From: Rehmannia glutinosa
Lineage: Eukaryota; Streptophyta; Magnoliopsida; Lamiales; Orobanchaceae
NCBI GenBank assembly: GCA_016081115.2
Contig: JABTTQ020003423.1
Coordinates: 124,001-188,000 of the forward strand
DNA: 64,000 nt
Direction of reading: 5' to 3'
Part shown: positions 34,301 through 45,149 of the stretch, piece by piece
How positions within the stretch are numbered: the stretch's first letter is position 1
Layout: each line of letters begins with the position of its first letter
Position numbers and translations under genes: made by a program
The notes under the pieces: generated by a model
Database searches by the model: none
Seen by the model: only the letters and a program-made list of their open reading frames with translations
Told to the model about the DNA's origin: nothing

Positions 34301-34966
34301 TCGTATTTTTCATTGATGTAGCGATTTTAAAAATGACTTGTTCATCTTCGACTCTTAAAATCAGTTTGCCATCATGCACGTCAATGATTGCCTTAGCAGT
34401 AGCTAAAAATGGACGCCCTAGGATCAAAGAGACTTCGACATTCGTATGCATATCAAGAATTACAAAATCGACGGGAAATATAAACTTATCGACTTTGACC
34501 AAAACATCTTCAACAATGCCTCTAGGATATTTAATAGATCCGCCTAATTGCGGGCTCATCCTAGTTGGTTTTGGCTCTCCTAGACCCATTTGTTTGAATA
34601 AATCATAAGGCATCAAATTAATGCTAGCCCCTAGATCGCCAATGCCCGATCAACGATCAAATTACCGACATGACAAGGAATAGTAAAACTCCCCTGGATC
34701 TTTGATTTTCGAGGTAACTTGTTTTGCAAAATTGCCGAGCATTCCTCATTTAATTGCACCATAGATATTTCTTCAAGCTTCTTCTTATTTGAAAGAAGAT
34801 CTTTTAGAAACTTGGCATATTTTGGCATCTGTGAAAGGGCTTCAACAAAAGGAATATTGATGTGCAATTGTTTAAATAAATCCAAGAACTTACCAAATTG
34901 GTCGTCATGTTTGTCCTTACGTAATCGACTTGGATACGGAATAGGTGGTTGGAATTCCGGTACCAT
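31400..34966 (-). pseudogene. Athila-like pol: protease, RT, RNase H, integrase
   Basis: Minus-strand order. Protease region (about 34.65-34.45 kb, MMPYDLFKQMGLGEPKPTRM and IVEDVLVKVDKFIFPVDFVI). RT start (about 33.8 kb, NPNMKEVVKAEVIKLLDVGL followed by WVSPVQVVPKKGG). RNase H (about 32.85 kb, CDASDYAVGAILG). Integrase zinc finger (about 32.3-32.1 kb, HCHKGPTGGHY then CDSCQRT). DDE core (about 32.05-31.8 kb, GIDFMGPFPASLGNKYILV and ISDRGTHFCNNQF), and the tail at 31688-31494 (WAYRTAFKTPIGTTPYRLVY). The first part is open for 344 codons (34616-33582). The rest is split across frames at sites that often look like CAG/CTG indels. Confidence 0.85.
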
Positions 34967-35059
34967 TTTCTTTGTTTCCTTGGATACCTGTTCGTCTTTT
35001 TGTTGTATGGGCGTGGGTTCGTCTAGCTTTGTTCTACTTCGTCTAGCTTTGTTCTACTC

Positions 35060-36406
35060 CTTAGAGTAATTGCTTTTACCTGTTCTCTTGGATTTGGCTC
35101 GGTGTTGCTAGGTAAGCTCCATTGTGGCCTTTCGGAGATCATTTTGGCAATTTGACCAATTTGATTTTCCAAGTTGCGAATGGATGCTTCTTGGTTCCTT
35201 AAGGATGTTTGGTGGCCGTGAAACGGGTTTCCGTTGTTTGGACAATTTGGACGATAAGTCCTCCAAACTTGGTTTTCGTGGTTGGAAACCGGGGTGCGAG
35301 ATGAATTGGGAGTGCGTTTGGATTAGGCCCGTTGACCTTGGTTTCCCAACTAAAGTTCGGGTGTTGACGCCAACCTGGATTATAAGTGTTGCTGAAAGGA
35401 TTATTTTGAAAGGGTCGAGATTGATTACCTAGATAATCCACTTGTTCATGTGGCGGTATCGCGTGAGGGCAATCTTGGTGGTTGTGCGATCCTCCACAAG
35501 TCTCGCATGAGAAGGCTTGTTGTGTTGGTGGTTTTGGGAGCGCCAACCCGTCGATTTTCTGAGTTAGAGCTTCGACCTGTGCGGCTAGTGTTACCACCGC
35601 GTCCGCATTATATACTCCCACTGACCTGTTGGTTTTTCCCCGTACGGATTGCCATTGATAGCCATTCATGGCCATTCCTTCTATGAGATCTTGGGCGGCT
35701 TCGGGTGTCTTATTGTTCAATGTTCCCCCCGCCGCCGCATCAATCATTTGCCTTGTCGATGAGAGCAACCCATTGTAAAATGTTTGGACTTGCATCCAAA
35801 TGGGAAGACCATGATGTGGGCATTTTCGCAAAGCAATTCTTTGAATCTCTCCCAAGTGTCGTACAAGGTTTCATCGTCCTCTTGAGTGAATGAAGAGATC
35901 TCATTCCTCAATCGTGCGGTTTTAGCGGGTGGGAAATACTTTAAAAGGAATTTTTCCGCCATAATGCTCCATGTTGTGATTGTTCCCTTCGGCAAAGTGT
36001 TTAACCATTGTTTAGCCCGTCCCCGAAGAGTAAATGGGAATAAGCGTAAACGGATGGCATCGTCGGAGACTCCATTTATTTTGAAAGTATCGCAAATTTC
36101 GAGGAAATTCGCGATATGATTATTGGATCTTCATTTGGTAAGCGTCGAATGGACAAATTGTTGCACCATTTGAATGACATTCGGTTTGATTTGAAATTAT
36201 TGGTCGCAATAAATGGCCGGGCCTTACGATACTAGACGACGCACCCGTCCATAGATGGCTTGGCGAGTCGTACATGGTTCTTTGTTGTTCATCCGCCATA
36301 TCGGGATCCTTGCTTTCGTTAGTATCCTCCTCGTGATCTGTACTAATACTTTCCTCGTGTTTGCTACCAGGCGGTCTCGCGCTTCAGTTCGGCGACGAGT
36401 AGGCAT
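35060..36406 (-). pseudogene. Athila-like gag
   Basis: Minus-strand segments MPTRRRTEARDRLV (36406), then the gag core (35995-35744, ITTWSIMAEKFLLKYFPPAK and RNEISSFTQEDDETLYDTWE), TRQMIDAAAGGTLNNKTPE (35.75 kb) and a knuckle-like CETCGGSHNHQDC (about 35.48 kb). Two or three frame changes interrupt an otherwise continuous domain. Confidence 0.8.
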
Positions 36407-36540
36407 GCAATCTTTGTAGTGAACAAGGAGGATAAGTATAATCCAAGACTTACAAAGATATATACCTAGAAAGACAATTGATGAAAATAAAAAAATGATT
36501 AAATTAACAAAAATAAGGTGTTCTTAATATTACAATCCCA

Positions 36541-36557
36541 CAGAACGGCGCCAAAAA
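36541..36557 (-). other. PBS of the Athila-like element (tRNA-Asp type)
   Basis: The minus strand reads TGGCGCCGTTCTG a few bases after the LTR end. The first ten bases match the Athila PBS complementary to the 3' end of plant tRNA-Asp (TGGCGCCGTT). Confidence 0.65.
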
Positions 36558-36559
36558 CT

Positions 36560-38287
36560 TGATGACTCAAAAGCTACCTTTAAAACCGTAGGCAAGTGCA
36601 CCTATCGTTTTATAGTATAGATTATTGAGTACCGAGTGTCATTCCACGAGGATTATAAGTACTAATAATTACCGTCTCTTTGTTATTTAATCTAACAATT
36701 TTCAGAGTTTTTGTTTGATTAAAAGGAAAACAAATTATAAATTGTAAAAATGAAGAAAGATTTGTAAAATAAGAAATCAAGAGATAGAAATGTGTTTGAA
36801 TGTAAATCCCTCTAGAATGTTTTTGTGATTTGACAAGTTAAAAATACAACCATAAGCCCTTAGCAAAAACCAACCTCTTTTAATAAAATCTCATGTTATG
36901 TGGACCGTAGAAATTCCGATTTAAATTAATCCCTTTCTCAAGGCGAAAAACTCCTAATCTCAAGTTGATTAACCAAATCTCTTTCTAGTTAAAACCCCAA
37001 GATTGCATTATAATGATTTATGAATTTCCATATTAGGTTTGACCCTAATCCAGGAAGATTTATGTCGCCCCTATATCTAGGATTGCATGCAACTCTTTTC
37101 ACTTATACAATTTCTTTTTCACCATAAATCTTTCGATTACCCGATGAAGAAAAGATGTCAAATTAATATACCGGAAATATTAACTCGAATGAGATAAGCA
37201 TGATATAAGTGAATCACACAAGACATGAGAATTTTATTAAAAACATACACACCTTAATCACAAATCCATTCTAGAGTTCATTACATTCAAACACTAGGAG
37301 TTTTAGCTACACATGCTTTTGACACAAGAATAAATTACACAAGAAGATGTAAACATTGTAGACATGGTGTACTTATCTTTATCAAAATCTCAATTGACTT
37401 GATGATGTTGCTCCAAGCCTTCTTCCCCAATGTTGCCTCAAGCTTACTCCTCCAAGACCTCTTGATCCCAATTCCACTCAAAATGTTAAACACTATGAAT
37501 CTCTATGAATGAATATTACATGAATGATTTTCCAACTCAAACTCCTGGCTTTTATATGCACCATCTTGTGAAATACCATATTAACAAATGCCCCATTTCC
37601 ATGCTTGTTAGTTGAATCATTGTGTGCACATTCATGGTTGAGTTGGTTGAATCATTGTATACACATGATGATTGAGGGAATATGGGGACATGTTGCAGCA
37701 AAATTGGGTGTTAAAGGTGTATAAAAGTGGTCAAAAGGCTTGGTAGGTGAGTTTTCCATAATTTTTACATGGAAAAGTTGCAAAAAGGGTCCGGACACGC
37801 CAGTGTCGGGCGAAGCAAAGACGGCCAGGCCGTCCGCACAAAATTCTTTGAAAATTGCACGACAAGCGCCATGTCGTGTGAACGGCCAGGCCGTGTTGTG
37901 CGACACGGCCGTGTTGTATAACACGCCCAGCCGTGTTCGGGCCTGTTTTGTGCGATTTTTCCTCCTCTTTTGATCCCCTTCAACATGGCCGTGTTTGGTG
38001 ACACGGCTTGGCCATTTTTGGACCTTTTTTCCAATTTTTATCCAATTTATTTCTTCTTTTTTGAACATGGCCATGTTACTTGACACCCCAAGTCATGTTG
38101 AGTGATTTTCTTGCCTTTTTCAAGTAATATTGGCTTCACATTGCTCCAAATTGCTCCACCTATAATGTTAAACACATCACACTATGAAATGCTACAGAAA
38201 TACTTGAGAAACTATGATTTTTCTAACAAAACAATTCAAAAACTATTGAATTAATAATATAAAATATGTACAAAATGACACTTATCA
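36560..38287 (-). repeat. 5' LTR of the Athila-like element
   Basis: Same termini and TATA box (near 37548-37560) as the other LTR, 1728 versus 1708 bp. Differences are mainly short indels at CAG/CCG/CTG-like sites. Confidence 0.9.
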
Positions 38288-39927
38288 ATTTTCAAGAAAA
38301 ATATGGAAGCATAATAAATCATATTTAAATCAGTTTTAGGACTGTAGAGAAGAAAATATTTTATTTTGGGGTCCTTGATAAAAGGAAAATTTTGTAAATA
38401 GTCCAATTTCTTGGAAAAATACTTATCCAGTCAAAAATTGAATAAGTCTTAGTCTCAGCCTCGGAAAAATATAAGGTCAGTTTCTAAATTCTTAAAATTA
38501 TTCAAAGATTCAGTTTTCAAAGGGTTTGGGTCGAGAGTTTTGGAAAATTTCAGTTTGGTCCCTCCTTTTGTCAAAAATGTCATTTTATGTCCCGAACTTA
38601 AAGATTTTGGATCTCACAAACCGGGAGGGCTTTTGATGTGATTCCAATTTTAAAATATCATGTATTAACAGTAGGATGTTGGGACAAAATCAATTTTAAA
38701 ATAGGGTCAGTTTAAGTCCCTTAACTTTTACAAATTCGATTTCTAGTCCAAAAATTCAGTTTTTGCCCTTAAGGGTTTATTTGGTGTTCGTTTGTTATGA
38801 AACTTGAACCATGAGTTTAAAATATTATAAAATTTAGGTTATGAAAGTTTCCAGGTGTCTGGGACGTTTATTTTCTAGAAATTGCATTTTAATCCTTAGA
38901 GATTGGAATTTTTACACTTTAGTACTTAAAGTTTCAAAAATAGATTTTCTCAACCCGAACCACTTTATCCTTTTAAAATTTCTCAAAATATAAGTTTTTC
39001 AGTTTGAGAAAGTCAAAATTTCGAAATTTTCAGAGGGGTCCCTGAACAATGTTTTTAAAAATTCAATTTTTAACCCTTAAACTTTCAAGTTTCCACATTT
39101 GAGTCTCTAAAATTTCAAGGATGAGTTTTCTTCTCTCAAAACCTTTAAACTATTATTATTAAATTAAAATATTAAATTTTACAATTAATACAGTCTAAAA
39201 TTTTGAAATTTACAGATTGCTCCTTGGACAGTTTTTGAAATTACGGTTTAGTCCTCAACTTTGTAAAAATTGCATAAATGGCATATTTGTTCAGATTCGA
39301 GCACAAGATCATATATTCCAGAATATATATCAAGTATAGAACATGATTTTGAGCATATAACACATTCATTTACACATTATTTAAGAATTGAACAAGAAAT
39401 TATGATATATATGCAAATATGTCCCTATTGTGCAAGAAATCAAAATCATGCTCGTTTTTGTGAATTTTTTGAACTTGATACATATCAAAAAAATACATGT
39501 ATTATATATATAGCAATTTAAAACATTTTCATGTACTATATGCATTTTATGAAAATTATTTGCCTATTTTTGAAAGATTTTTCACCCACCTCAAAGTAGT
39601 TTTTCTCGGGTTGATCTACAATGGAGTCTTCTTCTTTGTATCAACTTCTTGACTTAAGCTCTTGAAGGTTAGCCCCTAAATGGTATCCAAACCATATTTT
39701 GGTGTTAAATATAAAGTCTCAAGTCTAAAGAATATATACTAGGACCAAATGGTTACTACTCACATTAATGTCTTCAAGTAGTCTTAAAAATGGAATTTTT
39801 CCTTGAAGCTTCTAACTTCAACTTGAGATGGTGTAAGTCAGCCCCTAAGCTCCAAAAATTCATATTCTTGAGTCAAAAATGATTCTTCATATTGTCAAGA
39901 AAAAATACTAAATCATAATTTTCTCAC
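38288..39927. other. Middle part of the solo-LTR host, degenerate internal repeats
   Basis: Between about 38.4 and 39.3 kb the words AGTCC(C/T)..AACTTT and AAAATTCAATTTTT recur about every 50-60 bp in diverged form. No domain is recognisable. The 83-codon plus-strand frame at 39270-39521 has none either. Confidence 0.5.
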
Positions 39928-41000
39928 TGTTGGAAATTTTGGTTTTGATAAAGTGGGTGTCGACCGACTTTGACCAATTTTTCGGTGGCTAAATATTTAA
40001 TTCTGGAGGAATTAAATTATATATTATTAATCTACGTTCGAGTAGATGTTCGTAGTATTTTTATTTCTCAAACCGAATTTCGGTGAGTGAGAAATTAATA
40101 CACGGAAGGTAGCCACATAAATGGGCATTATGTAAAGATTATTTAAAGGGAGATGAAAGGCTTATGCCTTATCCCACATGGAATACAAATCATAGTTTAT
40201 CCTAGTTTATTTACTAGAAGGTGTTATTTGTTGTATAAACTATAGACAAGTGGATGATCACAAGTGGGCCACACGCGCTGCGCTTGCCGCCTTACACTGG
40301 CGTGGGCGTGGGCATGGGCATGGGCATGGGGATCGGGGCTTGGGCGGGGCGCCCGACCCTATTGGGCCCGGTCCAGGTCCACTAAAGTTTTGCCACTCGA
40401 AAATGGGCTTGGCCTGATTCGAGTGATCGCTGGATTGTTGGAGCGATGAATGAACCGGGACATTGTAGGTGTCGATTCGTGTAATGTTGGAGTTGTAACT
40501 CCTGCAGTGGTGGTCACATGAAGTTAGCCCACTACATGATCGTTATGCAAGAGTGGGGTGTAACACCTTGTTTGTTACAAGTGATTAATGCCCACTACCC
40601 GCAGTTTTTCTCCCGCAGTGGATTGGTTGACTATATATATCATTTTGTGCATTGCGATTTGAGCTTTCTGTAATTCTTACTCCATAAAAAGCATACACTC
40701 GTATATTCCGTGATTTCGCACTAAGTCCAAGAACCGAGTCAAAGATATTTCTAGTTCGCAGGTGCTTCTGTGTTAGTGGTGCTACTACACAGAAGACGTA
40801 AGCCGTTTCATCTTTGGAAGCAATACGTCAAACCGTGAGCACTAGCCGGGACGTAATTGCTTTGCGGAAAGAGATTCATCTCGACTCGGCTTTTGGAAGT
40901 TCTATTAACCAGTTGTAATAGTTAATTCAATTTCTGTAATTTTCTGTTTCTGTAATTTGCCATTTTGAAGGCATTCCCTATTCTCGCATTGTACTCTACA
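39928..41000 (+). repeat. 5' LTR of the outer copia element
   Basis: TGTTGGAAATTTTGG...GTACTCTACA, with TATA box ACTATATATATCA near 40630-40641. It contains GTGGGCATGGGC-type repeats near 40300-40330. No canonical initiator-Met PBS follows (AATCGCAAAACAATTATCG). Confidence 0.9.
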
Positions 41001-41028
41001 ATCGCAAAACAATTATCGAACTTCACGA

Positions 41029-41880
41029 TGGCAAGCACAAGCGTAACCCCGATCATCCCTCCCGCTCAAGCCGAGAAACCCGAAAAATTCATGGGTTTCG
41101 ACTTCAAGAGGTAAGGTGGCAAAAAAATCTTTGTTCTACCCGACTACCCTAAGTCCGGCGAAGTATTCGACCGAGGACGCTCGTTGTTGTTCGAGAACAA
41201 AACGAATCTTTGAAAAATGCGCTGCGTTTGATGCATGGGGCCAGGGTGATTTCTCGTGTCAGTAACTATGTCCTAAACGGACTTAGTGATGCACTTTACA
41301 GTGTGTATTGTGCTGTGAAATCCTCCAAAGAATTGTGGGAATCTTTGGAGAAAAAGTACAAAACCGAGGATGCCGACACAAAGAAATTTGTTGTCGGTAA
41401 GTTCTTGGATTTTGTGATGGTTGATTCTAAAACCGTAATGGAACAAGTTCAGAAGTTCCAGTTGATCCTACATGAAATCTCTGCCGAGGGAATGGCTTTG
41501 CCGGAAGCATTCCAAGTGGCCGCCTTGATTGAGAAATTGCCCCCAAGTTGGAGGGATTTCAAGAATTATCTCAAATATAAGCGAAAGGAGATGGGACTAG
41601 AGGATATGATTGTCAAACTCAGAATTGAGGAAGACAATAGGAGGATTGACTCTAAGTCCAAACTTGTCCCTATGGAGTCAAAAGCCAACTTGATGGAGCA
41701 CGGATCGTCAAGTAATTCAAGAAAAGGCCTAATGATAAAGGCAAGAAACCGGGAAATTGGAAAATTCCGGGGAGCTTGCTACAACCGCGGGCAAACCGAA
41801 CCATATGGCAAAGATCGATCGCCGTCACCAAAGAAAAAGAAAACCAAACGCGATACCCAATGCCAATGTGGTTGAAGAAA
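41029..41880 (+). pseudogene. Outer copia gag
   Basis: ATG at 41029 (MASTSVTPIIPPAQAEKPEK) is followed by a break near 41110. From 41210 a 221-codon frame carries the copia-type gag (UBN2) signature: LYSVYCAVKSSKELWESLEK, VMEQVQKFQLILHEISAEGM and LIEKLPPSWRDFKNYLKYKR. The C-terminus is basic. The zinc knuckle is not clear after further frame changes. Confidence 0.85.
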
Positions 41881-43393
41881 GGGGAGCGACGAGAAGTTGA
41901 CATGTCGGCGGTGGTGTTTGAAGCCAATTTGGTGGATAACCCGAAAGAATGGTTTGTGGATACGGTGCCACTTGCCATGTCGTTTCCGATAAGGATGCAT
42001 TCTCTTCTTACATCCCATCGACCGGAAGAAAGCTCCATATGGGGAATCACGCCCCTTCGATGTTCCGGGCGTTGGAACGGTGGTGCTAAAGCTTACTTCG
42101 GGAAATGAGTTGAAGCCGAAGGATGTGTTGCATGTCCCGGACATCCGCAAAAATCTGGTTTCGGGTTTCGGTCAACCATGGGTTTAGACTAGTTTTTGAG
42201 TCCGAAAAGTTTGTACTTAGCAAATTTGGACAGTTCCTTGGTAGGGGTTATCTAGACAAAGGATCTGTTTCAAAATGAATGTAATGATTTGTATGCCGTT
42301 TTGGCGAGAATATGAATAAGAATGAATCTTCTTGTTTATATTCTTTGAGTGCTCTAATGGCATATTAGATTAGGACATGTAAATCAATGCTATAAAAAGA
42401 TTGGTAAATTTAGAATTTATTAATTTACTCAAGTAAACTCACAAAGAAAATGTGAAGTTTGTGTTGAAGCTAAAATGGCTAAATTACCGTTTCACTCGGT
42501 TGAAAGGAGCACTTCACCTTTAGAGTTGATACACACCGATGTGTGTGATCTAAAATTTGTGCAAACTAAAGGTGGTAAAAAATATTTCATCACATTTATT
42601 GATGATTGCACAAGATTTTGCTACTTATACTTGTTAAGAAGCAAAAATGAAGCATTAGAAGCTTTTAAGAATTATAAAAATGAAGTTGAAAATCAACTTG
42701 GCAGCCGGATTAAAATAATTCGGAGTGATAGAGGTGTCGAATATGTTGCACCATTTGAAGAACTATGTACCCAGTCGGGCATAATTCATCAAACAACAAC
42801 ACCATATTCACTACGCTTCAACTCAAGCGGTGTTCTTTAACGCAAAAACCGGACTCTAAAAGAGATGATGAATGCCATGTTGATAAGTTCCGGATTACCC
42901 CAACATATGTGGGGGGAAGCTGTTTTAACAGCCAACCACATATTGAATAAAATACCACTTAAAGGGAAAGATAAGACACATTACAAATTGTGGAAAAATC
43001 GTAAGCTTTCTTATAAATACCTTAAAGTGTGGGGGTGTTTGGCTAAGGTAGCAATACCTGAACCAAAACAAGTTAAAATTGGACCAAAGACAGTTGATTG
43101 TGTCTTTGTGGGATATGCATACCAAAGTAGTGCATATAGGTTTATGATACATAAGTCAGAAAATCCGGAAATGACTGAAGGTACGATAATCGAATCAAGG
43201 AATGTTATATTCTTTGAGGATGTCTACCCTTGTAGAGAAAAATTAGAAGTGAGTACTAATAAAAGAACTCACGAAATCGCAAGTGGTTCAACACCAATTA
43301 GTGAAGAACCAGACGACGCAGAAGATGTCTAAGACGGCTAAGTCTTTTGGGCCGATTACATAACATTTATGTTAGATGGTGAGCCAAACTCGA
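41881..43393 (+). pseudogene. Outer copia protease remnant and integrase, cut by the inner element
   Basis: A degraded protease region (about 41.9-42.15 kb) precedes GAG-pre-integrase remnants (about 42.37-42.47 kb). The integrase core is at 42475-42840 (LELIHTDVCDLKF, ITFIDDCTRFCYLYLL, IKIIRSDRGVEYV), with its C-terminal part at 42865-43332 (YKLWKNRKLSYKYLKVWGCL). Two Asp residues of the DDE triad are visible; the Glu region is disrupted. The frame runs towards the junction at 43393. Confidence 0.85.
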
Positions 43394-44931
43394 TGTAGGT
43401 CCCAAGGGGTGCAAGTGTAAGGTTTAGAAATGGGGGGTTGAATAAACCTTACCAAATTTTTGATTCTTTTAAAAATTCAGAGTTGATACTACACAGCTGT
43501 GTCCTTGGTGGACAACCAATTTAGTTAATCAGTAAAGTTAGTCTCTCAACAGACTCAACTCGAGTGTTGATGGAATAACTCAGTGTTAAGTCTAAATTAA
43601 CTCAATGTGGTTTGTTTTAGCGGAAGACTTAACACCCTTAAGTTTGGTTAAGTAGAGATTTAGAGCTTGATTTAGTAATTAGAGGTTATCTAATGGATAT
43701 CAAATATGTCAGCAGAATTAAACAAATATGATGCAAGAATTAAAGTCTTTGAAATGTAAATGACACAATAAGATTTTTATAGAGGTTCGAAGATGGGGTA
43801 ATTCTTCTACTCCTCTCTTCTCCAACTCCGGAGGAATCCACTAGGTATTGATCAAGATACAAAGTGGTAAATAAGAGATACAAGTCTTGATCACACTGGT
43901 GACTTGATCCTTTGGGACTCGATCCGAGACGCCTTGATCACTCGGGTTGGCTTCGCACGACTCGCCTTTTCTTCACAGGCAAATTTTGCTACTACAGCCC
44001 ACTTGCTCAAGCTCTTTGGATTTGATCACGAAGCCCTCCAAAAGCTCAAGACTTGGTTCGACTTGAACCTTCCTACAATCCTTCGTGGGAATGTAGACCC
44101 CTTGATTCTTGCATTTCCTCTTCAACCGATTGAAGTTATCTTTCCTTCACAGTGAGTGTTGGATTGATGTTCTTCGTAGTGTAGCTTGAGGATTGAGCGT
44201 TTAATGACTTGAGAATATTTGTTACTGATCTAATAAATGCTTGAATGTTTTTAGTTCAGTCACCTTCTCTCGTGAGTCATTCCTCACTTTTATAGTGATC
44301 TTTCAAAAATCGCCGGTTAAAGAGATAGGCTTAATTTTTGAAAGTCACTTGTGGTCGTTGGCTTGTCTTGTTGCGATCTTGGAATTGCCATTTCCTCATA
44401 TGAATTGTTCTTCACCTTTTCGAGTTCGACACGGTGTAGTGCTTCCCATTGGTTTATTCCTTTTGCACGCTTCTCGGGATCGAGCACTTCGAGAAAGGTA
44501 TCATGGAGATATTACTTGTTTACGTAATTCTCTTTGATTTCTCGCGGCAACGGATCTTTTTCGATTATCTCGACTTGACCGCATTTCCTTGCTTTCCCCA
44601 GGTGACTTAAAGTCGCCTTCCAATCATGGATGATTCTTCCATCACCTCAACTTGAGACTTGGCTTTTCTTGAGTTGACTTGACCGATACTCCACCACCGC
44701 TCCTTCAAGAGAGTTCCCGTCTTCTCTTCTTTGCCATACTCAACGTGTCTTCAGACGGAGTCTTCCTTCTAGTCTCCATTGTCTTTTGCATGTTTGGGGC
44801 ATAGCCGACTTAACTCGGCTTGACAAGCCCTATTTATTACAATGCATTTTACAACAAAAATTGGGGTGCCAACTTCCTATTCTAAGTTTTACATGGCATT
44901 CATCAAAATCTAAACAATAAATTTCCCAACA
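43394..44931 (-). repeat. 3' LTR of the inner copia element
   Basis: Minus-strand termini are TGTTGGGAAATTTATTG and CTTGGGACCTACA. A TATA-like CTATAAAAGTGAGG lies near 44283-44295. The LTR is preceded on the internal side by a perfect purine tract. Confidence 0.9.
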
Positions 44932-45149
44932 ATTTCCCCCTTTTTGATGATGCCAAAACTTAAACCATTCAAAAATGTAAATAGCAAAGATACATACTGA
45001 GATAGTGTATTCACATAGAATGTATGCGTAGAATCAATCCTTTTATTGATCATAACATTCTTGTTCTTTTACACAAATGTTTACAAGGTGTATCGAGCAA
45101 ACATTTGTCTACAAAAAAGAATTTATATCTTTATTAAGAAGACTTACAT

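Larger units (their letters stand above)
25801..38287 (-). mobile_element. Athila-like Ty3/gypsy retrotransposon, 12.5 kb, TSD ATTTT
   Basis: Two LTRs (25801-27508 and 36560-38287) bound by the perfect duplication ATTTT (25796-25800 and 38288-38292). The minus-strand order is 5' LTR, PBS, gag, protease, RT, RNase H, integrase, long spacer, ATHILA-type ORF, PPT, 3' LTR. This order, the PBS and the size fit the Athila lineage. The LTRs are nearly identical apart from small indels, suggesting recent insertion. Frames are broken mainly between 33.6 and 31.4 kb, partly perhaps by sequence error. Confidence 0.9.

Noticed and set aside
39270..39521. 83-codon plus-strand frame
   Set aside because: AT-driven codon use, no recognisable motif, inside non-coding LTR sequence.
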